Positions 1 to 12,662 of a stretch of DNA of 64,000 nucleotides are shown piece by piece. The position numbers and the translations under genes were made by a program. The stretch comes from Fulvimonas soli (lineage in GTDB: Bacteria > Pseudomonadota > Gammaproteobacteria > Xanthomonadales > Rhodanobacteraceae), in assembly GCF_003148905.1 (NCBI RefSeq), contig NZ_QGHC01000002.1, forward strand, positions 310,001 through 374,000. Reading direction: 5' to 3'. Position 1 is the stretch's first letter. Each line of letters begins with the position of its first letter. A model generated the notes under the pieces. That model saw only the letters and a list, made by a program, of their open reading frames with translations, had not been told where the DNA came from and did no database searches.

Positions 1-29
1 CGCCCTTCCTGTGGTCGAAAGAGTCATCC

Positions 30-1370
30 ATGAGTGATCTGTGGCGGCGCTGTCTGGAGCGCCTCGAGAGCGAATTGAGCACCGAGGAGCTGCATACCTG
101 GCTGATGCCGCTGCAGGCCCGCGAGGACGGCGAGGGGCTGCAGCTGTACGCGCCCAACCCGTACACCCTGGACGCCGTGCGCGAGCGCTACCTGGGCCGC
201 ATCCAGACCCTGCTGGGCCAGCTCGGCGGCGACCACCTGGGCGTGCGCCTGGAGGTCGGCTCCAGCTCGCCGCGGCCGGCGCCGGGCAAGCCGGCCGCGG
301 CCGGCCGCGCCGCCACGCCCGCCGCCGCCGAGGCGCCGGCGCCCGCCTTCGCGCACAACCTGGACCCGCACTACACCTTCGAGACCTTCGTCGAGGGCAA
401 GTCCAACCAGCTCGGCAAGGCCGCCGCGATGCAGGTGGCGATGAACCCCGGCCGCGCCTACAACCCGCTGCTGCTGTACGGCGGCACGGGCCTGGGCAAG
501 ACCCACCTGATGCACGCGGCCGGCAACCTGATGCGCGAGCGCGACCCGGGCTGCAAGGTGCTGTACCTGCGCTCGGAGCAGTTCGTCGGCGCGATGATCG
601 AGGCGCTGCGCACCAAGAGCATGGACGAGTTCAAGCGCCGCTTCCGCTCGGTGGACGCGCTCCTGATCGACGACATCCAGTTCTTCGCCGGCAAGGACAC
701 CACGCAGGAGGAGTTCTTCCACACCTTCAACGCGCTGTTCGAGTCCAAGCAGCAGATCATCCTCACCTGCGACCGCTATCCGAAGGAGGTGGACAAGCTC
801 GAGCCGCGCCTGAAGTCGCGCCTGGGCTGGGGCCTGTCGGTGGCGATCGAGCCGCCGGACTTCGAGACGCGCGCGGCGATCCTGCTGGCCAAGGCGCAGG
901 AGAAGGGCGTGGCGGTGAGCGAGGACGTGGCGATGCTGCTGGCCAAGCGCATCCGCTCCAACGTGCGCGACCTGGAGGGCGCGCTCAACACGCTGGCCGC
1001 GCGCGCCAACTTCTACGGCCGCCCGATCACCACCGCGTTCGCCGAGGAGACCCTGCGCGACCTGCTGGCCACCCACGCGCAGGCGGTGACGGTGCCGAAC
1101 ATCCAGAAGACGGTGGCCGACTACTACCAGGTGCGCCTGCAGGACCTCCTGTCCAAGCGCCGCGTGCGCTCGCTGGCACGGCCGCGGCAGATCGCGATGG
1201 CGCTGTCCAAGGAGCTGACCGAGCACAGCCTGCCGGAGATCGGCGAGGCCTTCGGCGGGCGCGACCACACCACCGTGCTGCATGCCTGCCGCACGATCCG
1301 GAAGCTGTGCGAGGCCGACGCGCGGATGCGCCAGGACTGGGAACAGCTGATCCGCATCCTCACCGGCTAA
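30..1370 (+). CDS. dnaA: Chromosomal replication initiator DnaA
   Basis: DnaA binds DnaA boxes at the origin, forms an ATP-dependent filament and melts the DNA for helicase loading. The 446-residue protein shows the family layout: N-terminal domain I (residues 1-75), an Ala/Pro-rich linker (about 78-108), an AAA+ ATPase with Walker A GGTGLGKT (151-158) and Walker B LLIDD (211-215), and a C-terminal DNA-binding domain with the signature RDHTTVLHA near residue 411. The ATG at 30 follows a GAAAGAG ribosome-binding site. It is the first gene of the window, with dnaN, recF and gyrB downstream in the same direction. Length and motifs are complete. The gene upstream is outside the window. Confidence 0.98.
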   Translation: MSDLWRRCLERLESELSTEELHTWLMPLQAREDGEGLQLYAPNPYTLDAVRERYLGRIQTLLGQLGGDHLGVRLEVGSSSPRPAPGKPAAAGRAATPAAAEAPAPAFAHNLDPHYTFETFVEGKSNQLGKAAAMQVAMNPGRAYNPLLLYGGTGLGKTHLMHAAGNLMRERDPGCKVLYLRSEQFVGAMIEALRTKSMDEFKRRFRSVDALLIDDIQFFAGKDTTQEEFFHTFNALFESKQQIILTCDRYPKEVDKLEPRLKSRLGWGLSVAIEPPDFETRAAILLAKAQEKGVAVSEDVAMLLAKRIRSNVRDLEGALNTLAARANFYGRPITTAFAEETLRDLLATHAQAVTVPNIQKTVADYYQVRLQDLLSKRRVRSLARPRQIAMALSKELTEHSLPEIGEAFGGRDHTTVLHACRTIRKLCEADARMRQDWEQLIRILTG

Positions 1371-1610
1371 GGAATGGGGTTAAACACTTGAAAAGCAGGC
1401 GGGCAAGCTGTGGATAATAGGTGGACGATCCGCCGCCCGGCTTTATCCACAGACCACGCACAGCAACCGGTGGCTTCCATGCACACCGTGATCGCTCTCA
1501 ACATGTTGATTATCAAGAGATAATCGGAAGAATCCCGATATCCACCGCGACAGCAACAACCACCGCACTTCTTTTCTAAAAACAGGACAGCAGGTAGGGG
1601 ACGCGCACAC
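1371..1610. other. oriC: Probable replication origin (oriC) between dnaA and dnaN
   Basis: This 240-bp space is clearly more AT-rich than the surrounding genes. It holds two perfect DnaA boxes in opposite orientation: TGTGGATAA at 1409-1417 and TTATCCACA at 1443-1451. Further on is an AT-rich dyad, GATTATC-AAGA-GATAATC, at 1508-1525, and then a T/A-rich stretch around 1560-1585. A dnaA-dnaN spacer with consensus boxes is a common origin site in this group, and the two parS sites in recF nearby fit. That this is the functional origin, and which part unwinds first, is inference. The space upstream of dnaA lies outside the window and could also contribute. Confidence 0.75.
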
Positions 1611-2711
1611 ATGCAATTCAGCATCCAACGAGAAGCTCTGCTCAAGCCGTTGCAGCAGGTCGTCGGTGTGGTGGAACGGCGGCAGACCCTTCCGGTGTTG
1701 GCGAACCTGCTGGTGAAGGTCGCCGACGGCAAGGTCACCCTGACCGGCACCGACCTGGAGGTGGAGATGGTCGCCAGCACGACGGCCGACCAGCTGGCCG
1801 ATGGCGAGATCACCATCCCCGCCCGCAAGCTGTTCGACATCGTGCGCGCGCTGCCGGACGGCGCACGGGTGGACCTCAAGCTCAACGGCGATCGCGTGGC
1901 GCTGAGCGCCGGGCGCAGCCGATTCACCCTGGCGACGCTGCCGGCCAGCGAGTTCCCCACCATCGACGAGATCGAGCTGGTCGAGCGCGTGTCCGTGCCG
2001 GAGGAAGCGCTGCGCGACCTGATGGAACGTACCGCCTTCGCCATGGCGAACCAGGACGTGCGCTACTACCTCAACGGCATGCTGCTCGACCTGCAGGAGC
2101 ACAGCCTGCGCTGCGTGGCCACCGACGGCCACCGCCTGGCCCTGCGCGAGACCCAGCTGGAAAGCTCGGTGTCCGCGCGTCGGCAGATCATCATCCCGCG
2201 CAAGGGCGTCAACGAGCTGATCGGGCTGTTCGAGCCGGGCGACGGCCAGGTCGAGCTGGAGTTCGGCCGCAACCACCTGCGCGTGCGCCGCGGCGAGGTG
2301 GTATTCACCTCCAAGCTGATCGACGGCCGCTTCCCCGACTACGAGGCGGTGATCCCGCTGGGCGCCGACAAGCGGGCGGTGATCGACCGCGAGGTGTTGC
2401 GCGGGGCGCTGCAACGCGCCGCGATCCTGTCCAACGAGAAGTACCGCGGCGTGAAGCTGGAGCTTTCGCCGGGCAGGCTGCGCATCGTGGCGCACAACCC
2501 GGAGCAGGAAGAGGCGGTGGAGGAAGTCGAGGCCGACACCGTGGTGTCGGATCTCGCGGTCGGCTTCAACGTCGGCTACCTGCTGGACGCCCTGGGCGCG
2601 CTGCGCGGCGAGAAGGCGCGCCTCAACCTGCGCGACGCGCAGTCCAGTTGCCTGGTGCAGGAAGACGACAACGACCAGTCCCGGCATGTGATCATGCCGC
2701 TGCGCCTCTGA
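1611..2711 (+). CDS. dnaN: DNA polymerase III beta subunit (sliding clamp)
   Basis: The beta clamp is a ring-shaped dimer that encircles DNA and tethers the polymerase III core and repair polymerases. The protein is 366 residues, the usual length, opens with MQFSIQREALLKPLQQVVGV and ends with VIMPLRL, both typical of gammaproteobacterial DnaN. Three repeated clamp domains of roughly 120 residues each fit the length. The ATG at 1611 is preceded by AGGTAGGGG. It lies between the origin spacer and recF, the conserved order near the origin. Confidence 0.98.
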   Translation: MQFSIQREALLKPLQQVVGVVERRQTLPVLANLLVKVADGKVTLTGTDLEVEMVASTTADQLADGEITIPARKLFDIVRALPDGARVDLKLNGDRVALSAGRSRFTLATLPASEFPTIDEIELVERVSVPEEALRDLMERTAFAMANQDVRYYLNGMLLDLQEHSLRCVATDGHRLALRETQLESSVSARRQIIIPRKGVNELIGLFEPGDGQVELEFGRNHLRVRRGEVVFTSKLIDGRFPDYEAVIPLGADKRAVIDREVLRGALQRAAILSNEKYRGVKLELSPGRLRIVAHNPEQEEAVEEVEADTVVSDLAVGFNVGYLLDALGALRGEKARLNLRDAQSSCLVQEDDNDQSRHVIMPLRL

Positions 2712-2748
2712 TGCGGATGGCGGGTCGACCCGCATCCTGCCCGTCCAG

Positions 2749-2783
2749 CGACGCCGGAGCCATCGAGAGATGCTCCGGCGTCG
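2749..2783. terminator. Strong hairpin between dnaN and recF
   Basis: CGACGCCGGAGC (2749-2760) pairs perfectly with GCTCCGGCGTCG (2772-2783) across an 11-nt loop. Only a short CGCGTTT follows, so it is not a textbook rho-independent terminator. It could be a weak terminator, an RNA-processing site or a stabiliser. It spans an in-frame ATG at 2770, which argues against that codon being the recF start. Confidence 0.5.
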
Positions 2784-2802
2784 CGCGTTTGTAGGGCCCG
2801 GC

Positions 2803-6373
<3,571 letters not shown>

Positions 6374-6374
6374 G

Positions 6375-6561
6375 AGCCTGTTCACGATCTCCAAGCATCC
6401 CTCCATGAAACGTCATCCCAGCGAAAGCCGGGAACCGGCGTCGTTGGCTTTTCGAGGGAAAATCCCTGACCAGCCCTTCGGCTGTTGAAAAGCGCCTCCT
6501 GCTTTCGCAGGAATGACGGAGTAGGGAATAGCCGGACCGACGGTAGATCGTTGAACAGGCT
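6375..6561. mobile_element. MITE-like element abutting gyrB
   Basis: A 187-bp non-coding block is bounded by near-perfect terminal inverted repeats: AGCCTGTTCACGATCT on the left and AGATCGTTGAACAGGCT on the right (one base longer). It is flanked by a 5-bp direct repeat, CTGAG, at 6370-6374 and 6562-6566, as from target-site duplication. Inside is a second, imperfect inverted pair of the type CGTCATNCC-GCGAAAGC (about 6410-6432 and 6503-6524). It has no open reading frame. The left CTGAG copy includes the gyrB stop codon, so insertion would have preserved translation termination. Transposition in trans is inference. Confidence 0.6.
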
Positions 6562-6566
6562 CTGAG

Positions 6567-6812
6567 GCGGCCGCGGGGCCGTCCGCGCCGGCACGGCCGG
6601 GCGGACCGCTTTGGGGAAGGGTGGCGGCGCGCCGTTCAAGCTTCCGATGCGCCGGTCGATACCCGCTTTCCCGCCTTCCCATACGGGCGGGTCAAGTTAT
6701 TGATTTTTAACGACCTCCATGCGGCGCTGCGACTTGTTATCCGGCGACCGATGGAGGTACGCTCAATGATCCCCTGCACGAATCGTGCGTGACATCCGAC
6801 CAGAGGACCGCC
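6567..6812. other. Leader region of the TPR gene
   Basis: This 246-bp space has no gene. It is GC-rich up to about 6690 and then distinctly AT-rich (6691-6712). The ribosome-binding site AGAGGA lies just before the ATG at 6813. A promoter is likely in the AT-rich part, but I cannot point to a convincing -35/-10 pair. Confidence 0.4.
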
Positions 6813-8102
6813 ATGAAGCACCTCCCCCTCATCAAGATGCTGGCCGGCGCCGTGGTGGCGCTGTCGATCGCGAGCACTCCCGCGGTCGCGCGCGAGCGGC
6901 ATGCGGACAAGGAGAAGAAGGAGGCGCTGTACCCCAACGCCACCCGCACCGAGCCCAAGCTCGACCTGACCAGCGAGAAGGACCAGAAGGCGCTCAACGA
7001 CGCGCTCGACGCGGTCAACGAGGGCGACAAGGCCAAGGCGGAGCCGAAGCTGCAGGCGATCATCGACGGCAGCAAGAGCAAGTACGCCCAGGCGCTGGCG
7101 CTGCAGGGGCTGGCCAACCTCAAGTACAACGACGGCGACCTCAAGGGCGCCATCGCCACCATGAAGCAGGCGCTGGACAACGGCGTGCTGCCGAACGACA
7201 CCTACTTCCAGCTCGAGTACGAGCTGGCGCAGTTCTACGTCGCCGACGAGCAGTACCAGCAGGCGCTGGACACCCTGACCAAGTGGCGCGCCGAGGGCCG
7301 CAAGGAGACCGCCGAGTCCTACGCGCTGGAAGGCAACATCGACTACCGCCTGCAGAAGTACCCCGAGGCGATCGCCGCGATCAAGAAGGCGCAGTCGCTC
7401 ACCGACAAGCCGCAGGATTCGTGGAACCAGATCCTGATGGCCAGCTACGCCGAGTCCGGCCAGAGCGACCAGGCCGCGCAGCTCGCCCAGCAGCAGCTGG
7501 CCGCCAACCCCAACGACGCCACCGCGCTCAACAACGCCGTCGCCGTGCTGATGCAGTCGCAGAAGTACCCGCAGGCGATCGAGCTGATGGAGAAGTCGCG
7601 CGCCGCCGGCGCCTTCAAGGACGAGAAGCAGTACGTCAACCTGGCCAAGCTCTACCTGGTCAGCGGCCAGGACGGCTCCGATCCGAAGCCGAACGCGGCC
7701 AAGGCGGTCGCCGTGCTCGAGGACGGCTTCGGCAAGGGCGTGGTGCAGGGCAACGCCGACAACTACAAGCTGCTGGGCGACGCCGCCTACATCGCCGAGC
7801 AGCCGGCCAAGGCGATCGACGCCTACAGGAAGGCCATCCCGCTGGCGAAGGACGGCGAGCCGGCGCTGCGCGCGGGCCAGCTGCTGCTCACCGAGAACAA
7901 GTACAGCGAGGCCAAGGGCCTGATCCAGCAGGGCATCGGCAAGGGCGTCGAGCACAAGGGCCGCGCCTACATGCTGCTGGCCGAGGCCGAGCGCGGGCTG
8001 AAGAACAAGCCCGGCGCGATCGCCGCGATGAAGCAGGCCGCGCAGGACCCGGACACCGCCGCCAAGGCCAACGCCTGGCTGAAGCAGGCGGGCGCGAAGT
8101 AA
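6813..8102 (+). CDS. Periplasmic tetratricopeptide-repeat protein
   Basis: The 429-residue protein begins with a signal peptide (MKHLPLIKMLAGAVVALSIA, cleavage near TPAVA) and is then built of helical repeats resembling TPRs, for example around LALQGLANLKYNDGDLKGAI and the later ALNNAVAVLMQSQKYPQAIE. The family is a Xanthomonadales TPR protein found directly upstream of tonB; its function is not established. It probably scaffolds protein contacts in the periplasm. The ATG at 6813 was chosen because AGAGGA sits 6 bp before it and it starts the signal peptide; a GTG at 6789 is in frame but worse. Two dyads follow the stop codon (8103-8117 and 8131-8162), so it may be separately transcribed from tonB. 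Confidence 0.8.
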   Translation: MKHLPLIKMLAGAVVALSIASTPAVARERHADKEKKEALYPNATRTEPKLDLTSEKDQKALNDALDAVNEGDKAKAEPKLQAIIDGSKSKYAQALALQGLANLKYNDGDLKGAIATMKQALDNGVLPNDTYFQLEYELAQFYVADEQYQQALDTLTKWRAEGRKETAESYALEGNIDYRLQKYPEAIAAIKKAQSLTDKPQDSWNQILMASYAESGQSDQAAQLAQQQLAANPNDATALNNAVAVLMQSQKYPQAIELMEKSRAAGAFKDEKQYVNLAKLYLVSGQDGSDPKPNAAKAVAVLEDGFGKGVVQGNADNYKLLGDAAYIAEQPAKAIDAYRKAIPLAKDGEPALRAGQLLLTENKYSEAKGLIQQGIGKGVEHKGRAYMLLAEAERGLKNKPGAIAAMKQAAQDPDTAAKANAWLKQAGAK

Positions 8103-8311
8103 GGAAGCGACGCTTCCCGACGGGCGGTGACAGCGACCAGATGGACGTCCATTTGGTTGCTGTACAGATGCTATACAAATGCCATGGGCTGTTGTACCGT
8201 TGGGAACCCCATTCCCGCATGTGTCCAGTGGCAAATGTCACCTCATCCGTGCATTTGCCGTTGCATGCTGCGACCACGTCATTCCGATTGACTAGCTCCA
8301 GAAAGTGACAG
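8103..8311. promoter_or_regulatory. tonB upstream region with palindromes
   Basis: This 209-bp spacer is much richer in A+T than its surroundings. Directly after the TPR stop is GGAAGCG-A-CGCTTCC (8103-8117). At 8131-8162 is a 32-bp near-perfect palindrome centred on GGACGTCC, with two mismatched pairs of sixteen. At 8231-8258 GCAAATG and CATTTGC face each other across 14 bp. The first two could end the TPR transcript; the third is a candidate operator for tonB. No clear Fur box is present. Confidence 0.45.
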
Positions 8312-8971
<660 letters not shown>

Positions 8972-9018
8972 CCCCGGTTACAGTTAAAGTTCAGGCCTGA
9001 CTTACCAAAGGTAGCGTT

Positions 9019-9771
9019 ATGTTCTTCCAAGACACCTCCGCGCCGGCCGCAGCTGGCGGTACCACCAACGCCGAAGCCATGAAGCAGATGGGCTTCGACC
9101 ATCTGATCCACAACTTCGACCCGCTCGGCTGGATCGTGTTCATCACGCTGGTCGTGATGTCGTTCTCCTCGTGGTACTTCATCATCGCCAACGCGATCCG
9201 CAACGCGATGGTGCGTTCGCGCGCCGACAAGGTGATCCAGGGCTTCTGGAGCACCACCTCCACCCAGGACGCGATCCGCGAGCTGGAAGCCCAGCCCAAG
9301 GGCGAGCCGTTCTCGAAGATCGCGCTGGACGCCGCCTCGGCGGTGGCCCACCACCAGCAGGCCTCGCAGGGCGGCGGCCGCTTGGCCGAATCGCTGAGCC
9401 GCTCGGAGTTCATCGACCGCGCGCTGCGCCAGGCGGTGGCCCGCGAGAGCCTGCGCCTGGAGGGCGGCCTGACCCTGCTCGCCACGGTCGGCTCCTCCGC
9501 GCCGTTCATCGGTCTGCTCGGTACCGTGTGGGGCATCTACCACGCGCTGATCAAGATCTCCGCCTCGGGCAACGCCTCGATGGAGGCCGTGGCCGGCCCG
9601 GTGGGCGAGGCGCTGATCATGACCGCGTTCGGTCTGTTCACCGCGATCCCGGCGGTGCTGGCGTACAACGCCTTCAACCGCGCCAACCGCGTGACCTACG
9701 CCCAGTTCGACGAATTCGCGCACGACCTGCACGACTTCTTTGCCACCGGCGCCCGCGTCGAGAGCAAGTGA
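9019..9771 (+). CDS. exbB: TonB-system proton channel protein ExbB
   Basis: This is a MotA/TolQ/ExbB-family protein which, with ExbD, forms the inner-membrane proton channel that energises TonB. It has 250 residues and three membrane segments: one near residues 36-57 (PLGWIVFITLVVMSFSSWYF) and two in the C-terminal half, including TLLATVGSSAPFIGLLGTVWG, the family signature, and ALIMTAFGLFTAIPAVLAYN. The start at 9019 has AAAGGT upstream. It lies 47 bp after tonB and 11 bp before exbD1, in one operon. Confidence 0.94.
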   Translation: MFFQDTSAPAAAGGTTNAEAMKQMGFDHLIHNFDPLGWIVFITLVVMSFSSWYFIIANAIRNAMVRSRADKVIQGFWSTTSTQDAIRELEAQPKGEPFSKIALDAASAVAHHQQASQGGGRLAESLSRSEFIDRALRQAVARESLRLEGGLTLLATVGSSAPFIGLLGTVWGIYHALIKISASGNASMEAVAGPVGEALIMTAFGLFTAIPAVLAYNAFNRANRVTYAQFDEFAHDLHDFFATGARVESK

Positions 9772-9782
9772 GGATCTGACCC

Positions 9783-10196
9783 ATGGCAATGAGCACTGGA
9801 GGGGACTCCAGCGGCGCAATGTCGGAGATCAACGTCACGCCGCTGGTCGACGTGATGTTGGTGCTGCTGATCATCTTCATGATCACCGCGCCGCTGATGT
9901 CGCACCGGATCACGGTCGCTCTGCCTACCGCGAATCCGAAGACCGTCGACACCGGGCCGGTCGAGCCGATGGACCTGGCCATCAAGGACGATGGCAGCAT
10001 GTACCTCAACGACCTTCCGGTCACCGAGGCCGAGCTGAAGGCGCAGTTCGCGGTGGCGGCGGCCAAGTCGCCGCAGCCGGAGCTGCAGATCCGCGCGGAC
10101 AAGGGCCTGGAGTGGAAGAACATCGGCAAGGTGCTGGGCGACGCCAAGGCCGCCGGCATGGTCCATGTCGGTTTCATGACGACCGGCAAGGAGTGA
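9783..10196 (+). CDS. exbD: Biopolymer transport protein ExbD1
   Basis: ExbD-family proteins have one membrane helix with a conserved Asp that takes part in proton conduction, followed by a periplasmic domain. The 137-residue protein has the motif INVTPLVDVMLVLLIIFMIT (residues 17-36), with the channel Asp in PLVDV. It starts 11 bp after exbB and ends 6 bp before a second exbD. Confidence 0.93.
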   Translation: MAMSTGGDSSGAMSEINVTPLVDVMLVLLIIFMITAPLMSHRITVALPTANPKTVDTGPVEPMDLAIKDDGSMYLNDLPVTEAELKAQFAVAAAKSPQPELQIRADKGLEWKNIGKVLGDAKAAGMVHVGFMTTGKE

Positions 10197-10202
10197 CGAC
10201 CC

Positions 10203-10619
10203 ATGGCATTCAGTAGTGGAAGCGGCAAGGGGCCGATGGCGGACATCAACGTCACGCCGCTGGTCGACGTGATGCTGGTGCTGCTGATCATCTTCATGAT
10301 CACGGCGCCGATGCTCACCCACAAGGTGAAGATCGACCTGCCGCAGCCAAACCCCAACATCGTCCAGCCCGAGAACCCGCCTGAGCCGGTCCGCCTGAAG
10401 ATCGACCAGTCCGGTGCCCTGTACTGGAACGACACGCCGATCGACGAGCTGGGCCTGAAGGCGCAGCTGGCGGTGATCGGCGGCCAGACCGACACCAGCA
10501 AGCAGCCGGAGGTGCAGATCAGCGCGGCCGACGGCGTGGCCTACGAATCGGTGGCGCGCGTGCTCGCCGATGCGAAGAGCTACGGTTTGACCAAGATCGG
10601 CTTCAACGAAGGCGAATAA
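10203..10619 (+). CDS. exbD2: Second ExbD protein (ExbD2)
   Basis: A 138-residue paralogue of the preceding gene, with the same INVTPLVDVMLVLLIIFMIT membrane motif but a different periplasmic part. In Xanthomonas campestris a tonB-exbB-exbD1-exbD2 cluster is known, and there exbD2 has roles beyond iron uptake. The operon ends at a strong terminator 35 bp downstream. Confidence 0.9.
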   Translation: MAFSSGSGKGPMADINVTPLVDVMLVLLIIFMITAPMLTHKVKIDLPQPNPNIVQPENPPEPVRLKIDQSGALYWNDTPIDELGLKAQLAVIGGQTDTSKQPEVQISAADGVAYESVARVLADAKSYGLTKIGFNEGE

Positions 10620-10653
10620 GCGGCCCGCGGGCCGCCGCAACGACGCTACCTGG

Positions 10654-10683
10654 AACCCCCGCCTCGCGCGGGGGTTTTCTTTT
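10654..10683 (+). terminator. Rho-independent terminator of the tonB operon
   Basis: AACCCCCGC (10654-10662) pairs with GCGGGGGTT (10668-10676) around a 5-nt loop and is followed by a T-rich tail, TTCTTTT. A 16-bp palindrome, GCGGCCCGCGGGCCGC, lies just upstream at 10620-10635. Confidence 0.92.
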
Positions 10684-10905
10684 GCCCGTGCGACGGGCGC
10701 GGATCGTGGCGGGGAATCGACGGCGGGCCGCCGTTCCGCGCTCCGGGCGGGCGCCGGAACGCGCCAATGCGGGCTGCGATCCGGGCCGGGCCCGTCCGCC
10801 TTGCCCGGCGTGAGCGCAGGAGAATGAGCAAGCCATATGGACGTCCAGACGGCTGGGCATGCAGACGGCCATGCGCCACGTGGGCTCAGGGAAGAACGGA
10901 GGAAG
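10684..10905. other. Spacer after the tonB operon
   Basis: No gene is visible. The segment is GC-rich and holds the palindromic decamer TGGACGTCCA (10838-10847), also present in the centre of the palindrome at 8131-8162. It runs into the composite repeat that follows. Confidence 0.4.
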
Positions 10906-11133
10906 GTGGATGCCGGTCCTCGACGGTGCGGCATGGCGCGAGCGGGGCGATGATCCGGACATCGCGGCCGGAGGCCGCTCCCACCAGGCTTGCGAGGCCC
11001 GCTGTGGGAGCGGCCTCCGGCCGCGATCAACCCGGCGCGGGCCCGCCAACGCAGAACGCTACCTCCACACCAGCCCGTGCTTCATTCCGCCGGCCATCCC
11101 GGCGACCTTCTCCGGAAGACCTTGGACAGGCGC
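10906..11133. repeat. Composite intergenic repeat, copy 1, with 24-bp-stem hairpin
   Basis: The core is a perfect inverted repeat: a 24-nt arm at 10961-10984 beginning ATCGCGGCCGGAGGCC pairs with 11004-11027 across 19 nt. It is preceded by a block starting GTGGATGCCGGTCC (10906) and followed by a block starting CACACCAGCCCGTGCTTCAT (about 11076). Both blocks recur in the same order and orientation around another hairpin of this family at 39669-39991. The hairpin could terminate transcription from either side, including pdxJ, whose stop codon is at 11134. Confidence 0.8.
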
Positions 11134-11877
11134 TCAGCGCAGGATCTGCAGGTAGTTGCGCACGGTGGTGGCCAAGCCCTCGTACAGCGCCTCGCCGATC
11201 AGCGCGTGGCCGATCGAGACCTCGGCGAGGCCGGGGATGGCCGCGCGCAAGGTGCCCAGGTTGGCCTGGCTGAGGTCGTGCCCGGCGTTCACCGCGAGCC
11301 CCGCCTGCTGGGCGCGGCGCGCGGTCTCCACGCAGTCGGCCAGCGCCGCGCGCACGTCGCCGCGGGCGAAGGCCTCGGCGTAGGGGCCGGTGTAGATCTC
11401 CACGCGCTGCGCGCCGATCGCCGCCGCCGGCGCAAGATCCGGCGCGCCCGGATCGACGAACAGGCTGACCCGGCAGCCGTACGAGCGCAGCTCGGCCACC
11501 AGCGGGCGCAGGCGTTCGGCGTCGCGCGCGAGGTCGAAGCCGTGGTCGGAGGTGAGCTGGGCGTCGCCGTCGGGCACCAGGGTGACCTGGGTGGGACGCA
11601 CCTCGCGGCACAGCGCGAGCAGGCCGGGGTAGGCGTCGCGCGGCGGCGCGAAGGGGTTGCCCTCGATGTTGTACTCGACCCGGCCGCGCAGCAGCGCCGC
11701 CAGCGCGCGCACGTCGTCGGGGCGGATGTGCCGCAGATCCGGCCGCGGGTGCACGGTGATGCCGCCGCAGCCGGCCTCGATGCAGGTCTGCGCGGCGCGC
11801 AGCAGGTCCGGTTCGCTGCCGCCGCGCGAGTTGCGCAGCACGGCGATCTTGTTGAGGTTGACGCTGAGCAGGGTCAT
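11134..11877 (-). CDS. pdxJ: Pyridoxine 5'-phosphate synthase
   Basis: PdxJ condenses 1-deoxyxylulose 5-phosphate with 3-amino-2-oxopropyl phosphate to make pyridoxine 5'-phosphate, the last ring-forming step of the DXP-dependent vitamin B6 pathway. The 247-residue TIM-barrel protein has the family motifs [16 protein letters not shown] at the N-terminus, [27 protein letters not shown] and [11 protein letters not shown]. Length is normal. It is the downstream partner of the phosphopantetheinyl transferase gene, with 60 bp between them. Confidence 0.96.
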   Translation of the reverse strand: MTLLSVNLNKIAVLRNSRGGSEPDLLRAAQTCIEAGCGGITVHPRPDLRHIRPDDVRALAALLRGRVEYNIEGNPFAPPRDAYPGLLALCREVRPTQVTLVPDGDAQLTSDHGFDLARDAERLRPLVAELRSYGCRVSLFVDPGAPDLAPAAAIGAQRVEIYTGPYAEAFARGDVRAALADCVETARRAQQAGLAVNAGHDLSQANLGTLRAAIPGLAEVSIGHALIGEALYEGLATTVRNYLQILR

Positions 11878-11937
11878 CGGTGCGGGCTCGTGGCGCGGCC
11901 GGAATCGCCGGCCGGGCCCGTCACAGTGCCGCGAAGC

Positions 11938-12579
11938 TCAGGGCCCGGCAAGTGGCCGGAGCACGATGCGGCGCGGTCCGCCGTGCCAGGCGAGGGCGGC
12001 GACGTGGCCGTCGTCCGCCGGCACGGCGTGCAGCTGCCAGTCGGCCGGACGCTGGCTTTCCAGCCGGCGCAGGCGCGGCGTCCCGTCGTCGAGGCCGATC
12101 TCCAGCCGGTGCAAACCGAAGGCAAGGCCGCGCCCGAGCGCCTTGAGCACCGCCTCCTTGGCCGTCCACAGGCGCAGGAAGGCGGCGTCGCGCGCGGCGT
12201 CGGGCAGCGCCGCCAGCCAGTCGGCCTCGGCCGGCGCGAAATAGCGCCGGGCGATCTCCAGTGCGTGCGGCCGCGGGCGCACGCGCTCGAGGTCGATCCC
12301 CGGCGCGAGCCCGCGCGCGACGGCGAGGAATGCCTGCGCGCCGCTGTGCGACCAGTTGAAGCCGAGCGCGTCGTCCAGGCCCGCCGCCAGCACGGGCCGC
12401 CCGTGCGGGCCGGCGGCCAGCTCGACCCGCGCCGGGGGAACGCCGAGGTAGGCGGCCAGCACCGCGCGCAGCGGCGCGCGCCCCTGCGCGCGGTCGTAGC
12501 GGAGCCGCCACACGTGCACCTCGTCAGCGCCCAGGCGCTCTGCTACTTTCGAGATCGTCCGAGTTTCGGCGGATTCCAT
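11938..12579 (-). CDS. 4'-phosphopantetheinyl transferase (Sfp-type)
   Basis: This enzyme transfers the phosphopantetheine arm of CoA to a serine on carrier proteins of fatty-acid, polyketide or non-ribosomal peptide synthases. From the ATG at 12579 it has 213 residues with the superfamily motifs [16 protein letters not shown] (the Mg-binding Asp-x-Glu) and [15 protein letters not shown]. The length suits the two-lobed Sfp type rather than the short AcpS type. An in-frame TTG at 12615 would add 12 residues; ATG is preferred. No synthase gene lies nearby, so the carrier protein it serves is unknown. Confidence 0.85.
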   Translation of the reverse strand: MESAETRTISKVAERLGADEVHVWRLRYDRAQGRAPLRAVLAAYLGVPPARVELAAGPHGRPVLAAGLDDALGFNWSHSGAQAFLAVARGLAPGIDLERVRPRPHALEIARRYFAPAEADWLAALPDAARDAAFLRLWTAKEAVLKALGRGLAFGLHRLEIGLDDGTPRLRRLESQRPADWQLHAVPADDGHVAALAWHGGPRRIVLRPLAGP

Positions 12580-12662
12580 CCGCGCATGGTGCCGGGCACG
12601 CCGGGCTGCGTACAAGCCGCGCGCCGCTTCCGCCGTCCACCTCGCACGCTACGGAGAAACGC

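Noticed and set aside
2770-2802. An in-frame upstream ATG adding 11 residues to RecF
   Set aside because: It lies in the loop region of a strong hairpin, has no ribosome-binding site, and the family N-terminus begins at 2803.
8163-8311. A Fur box before tonB
   Set aside because: No stretch resembles the GATAATGATAATCATTATC-type consensus; only the GCAAATG/CATTTGC dyad is seen.
10684-11133. A riboswitch or RNA gene in the tonB-pdxJ space
   Set aside because: The structure is explained by the terminator and the repeat hairpin; no known riboswitch core or tRNA fold is visible.
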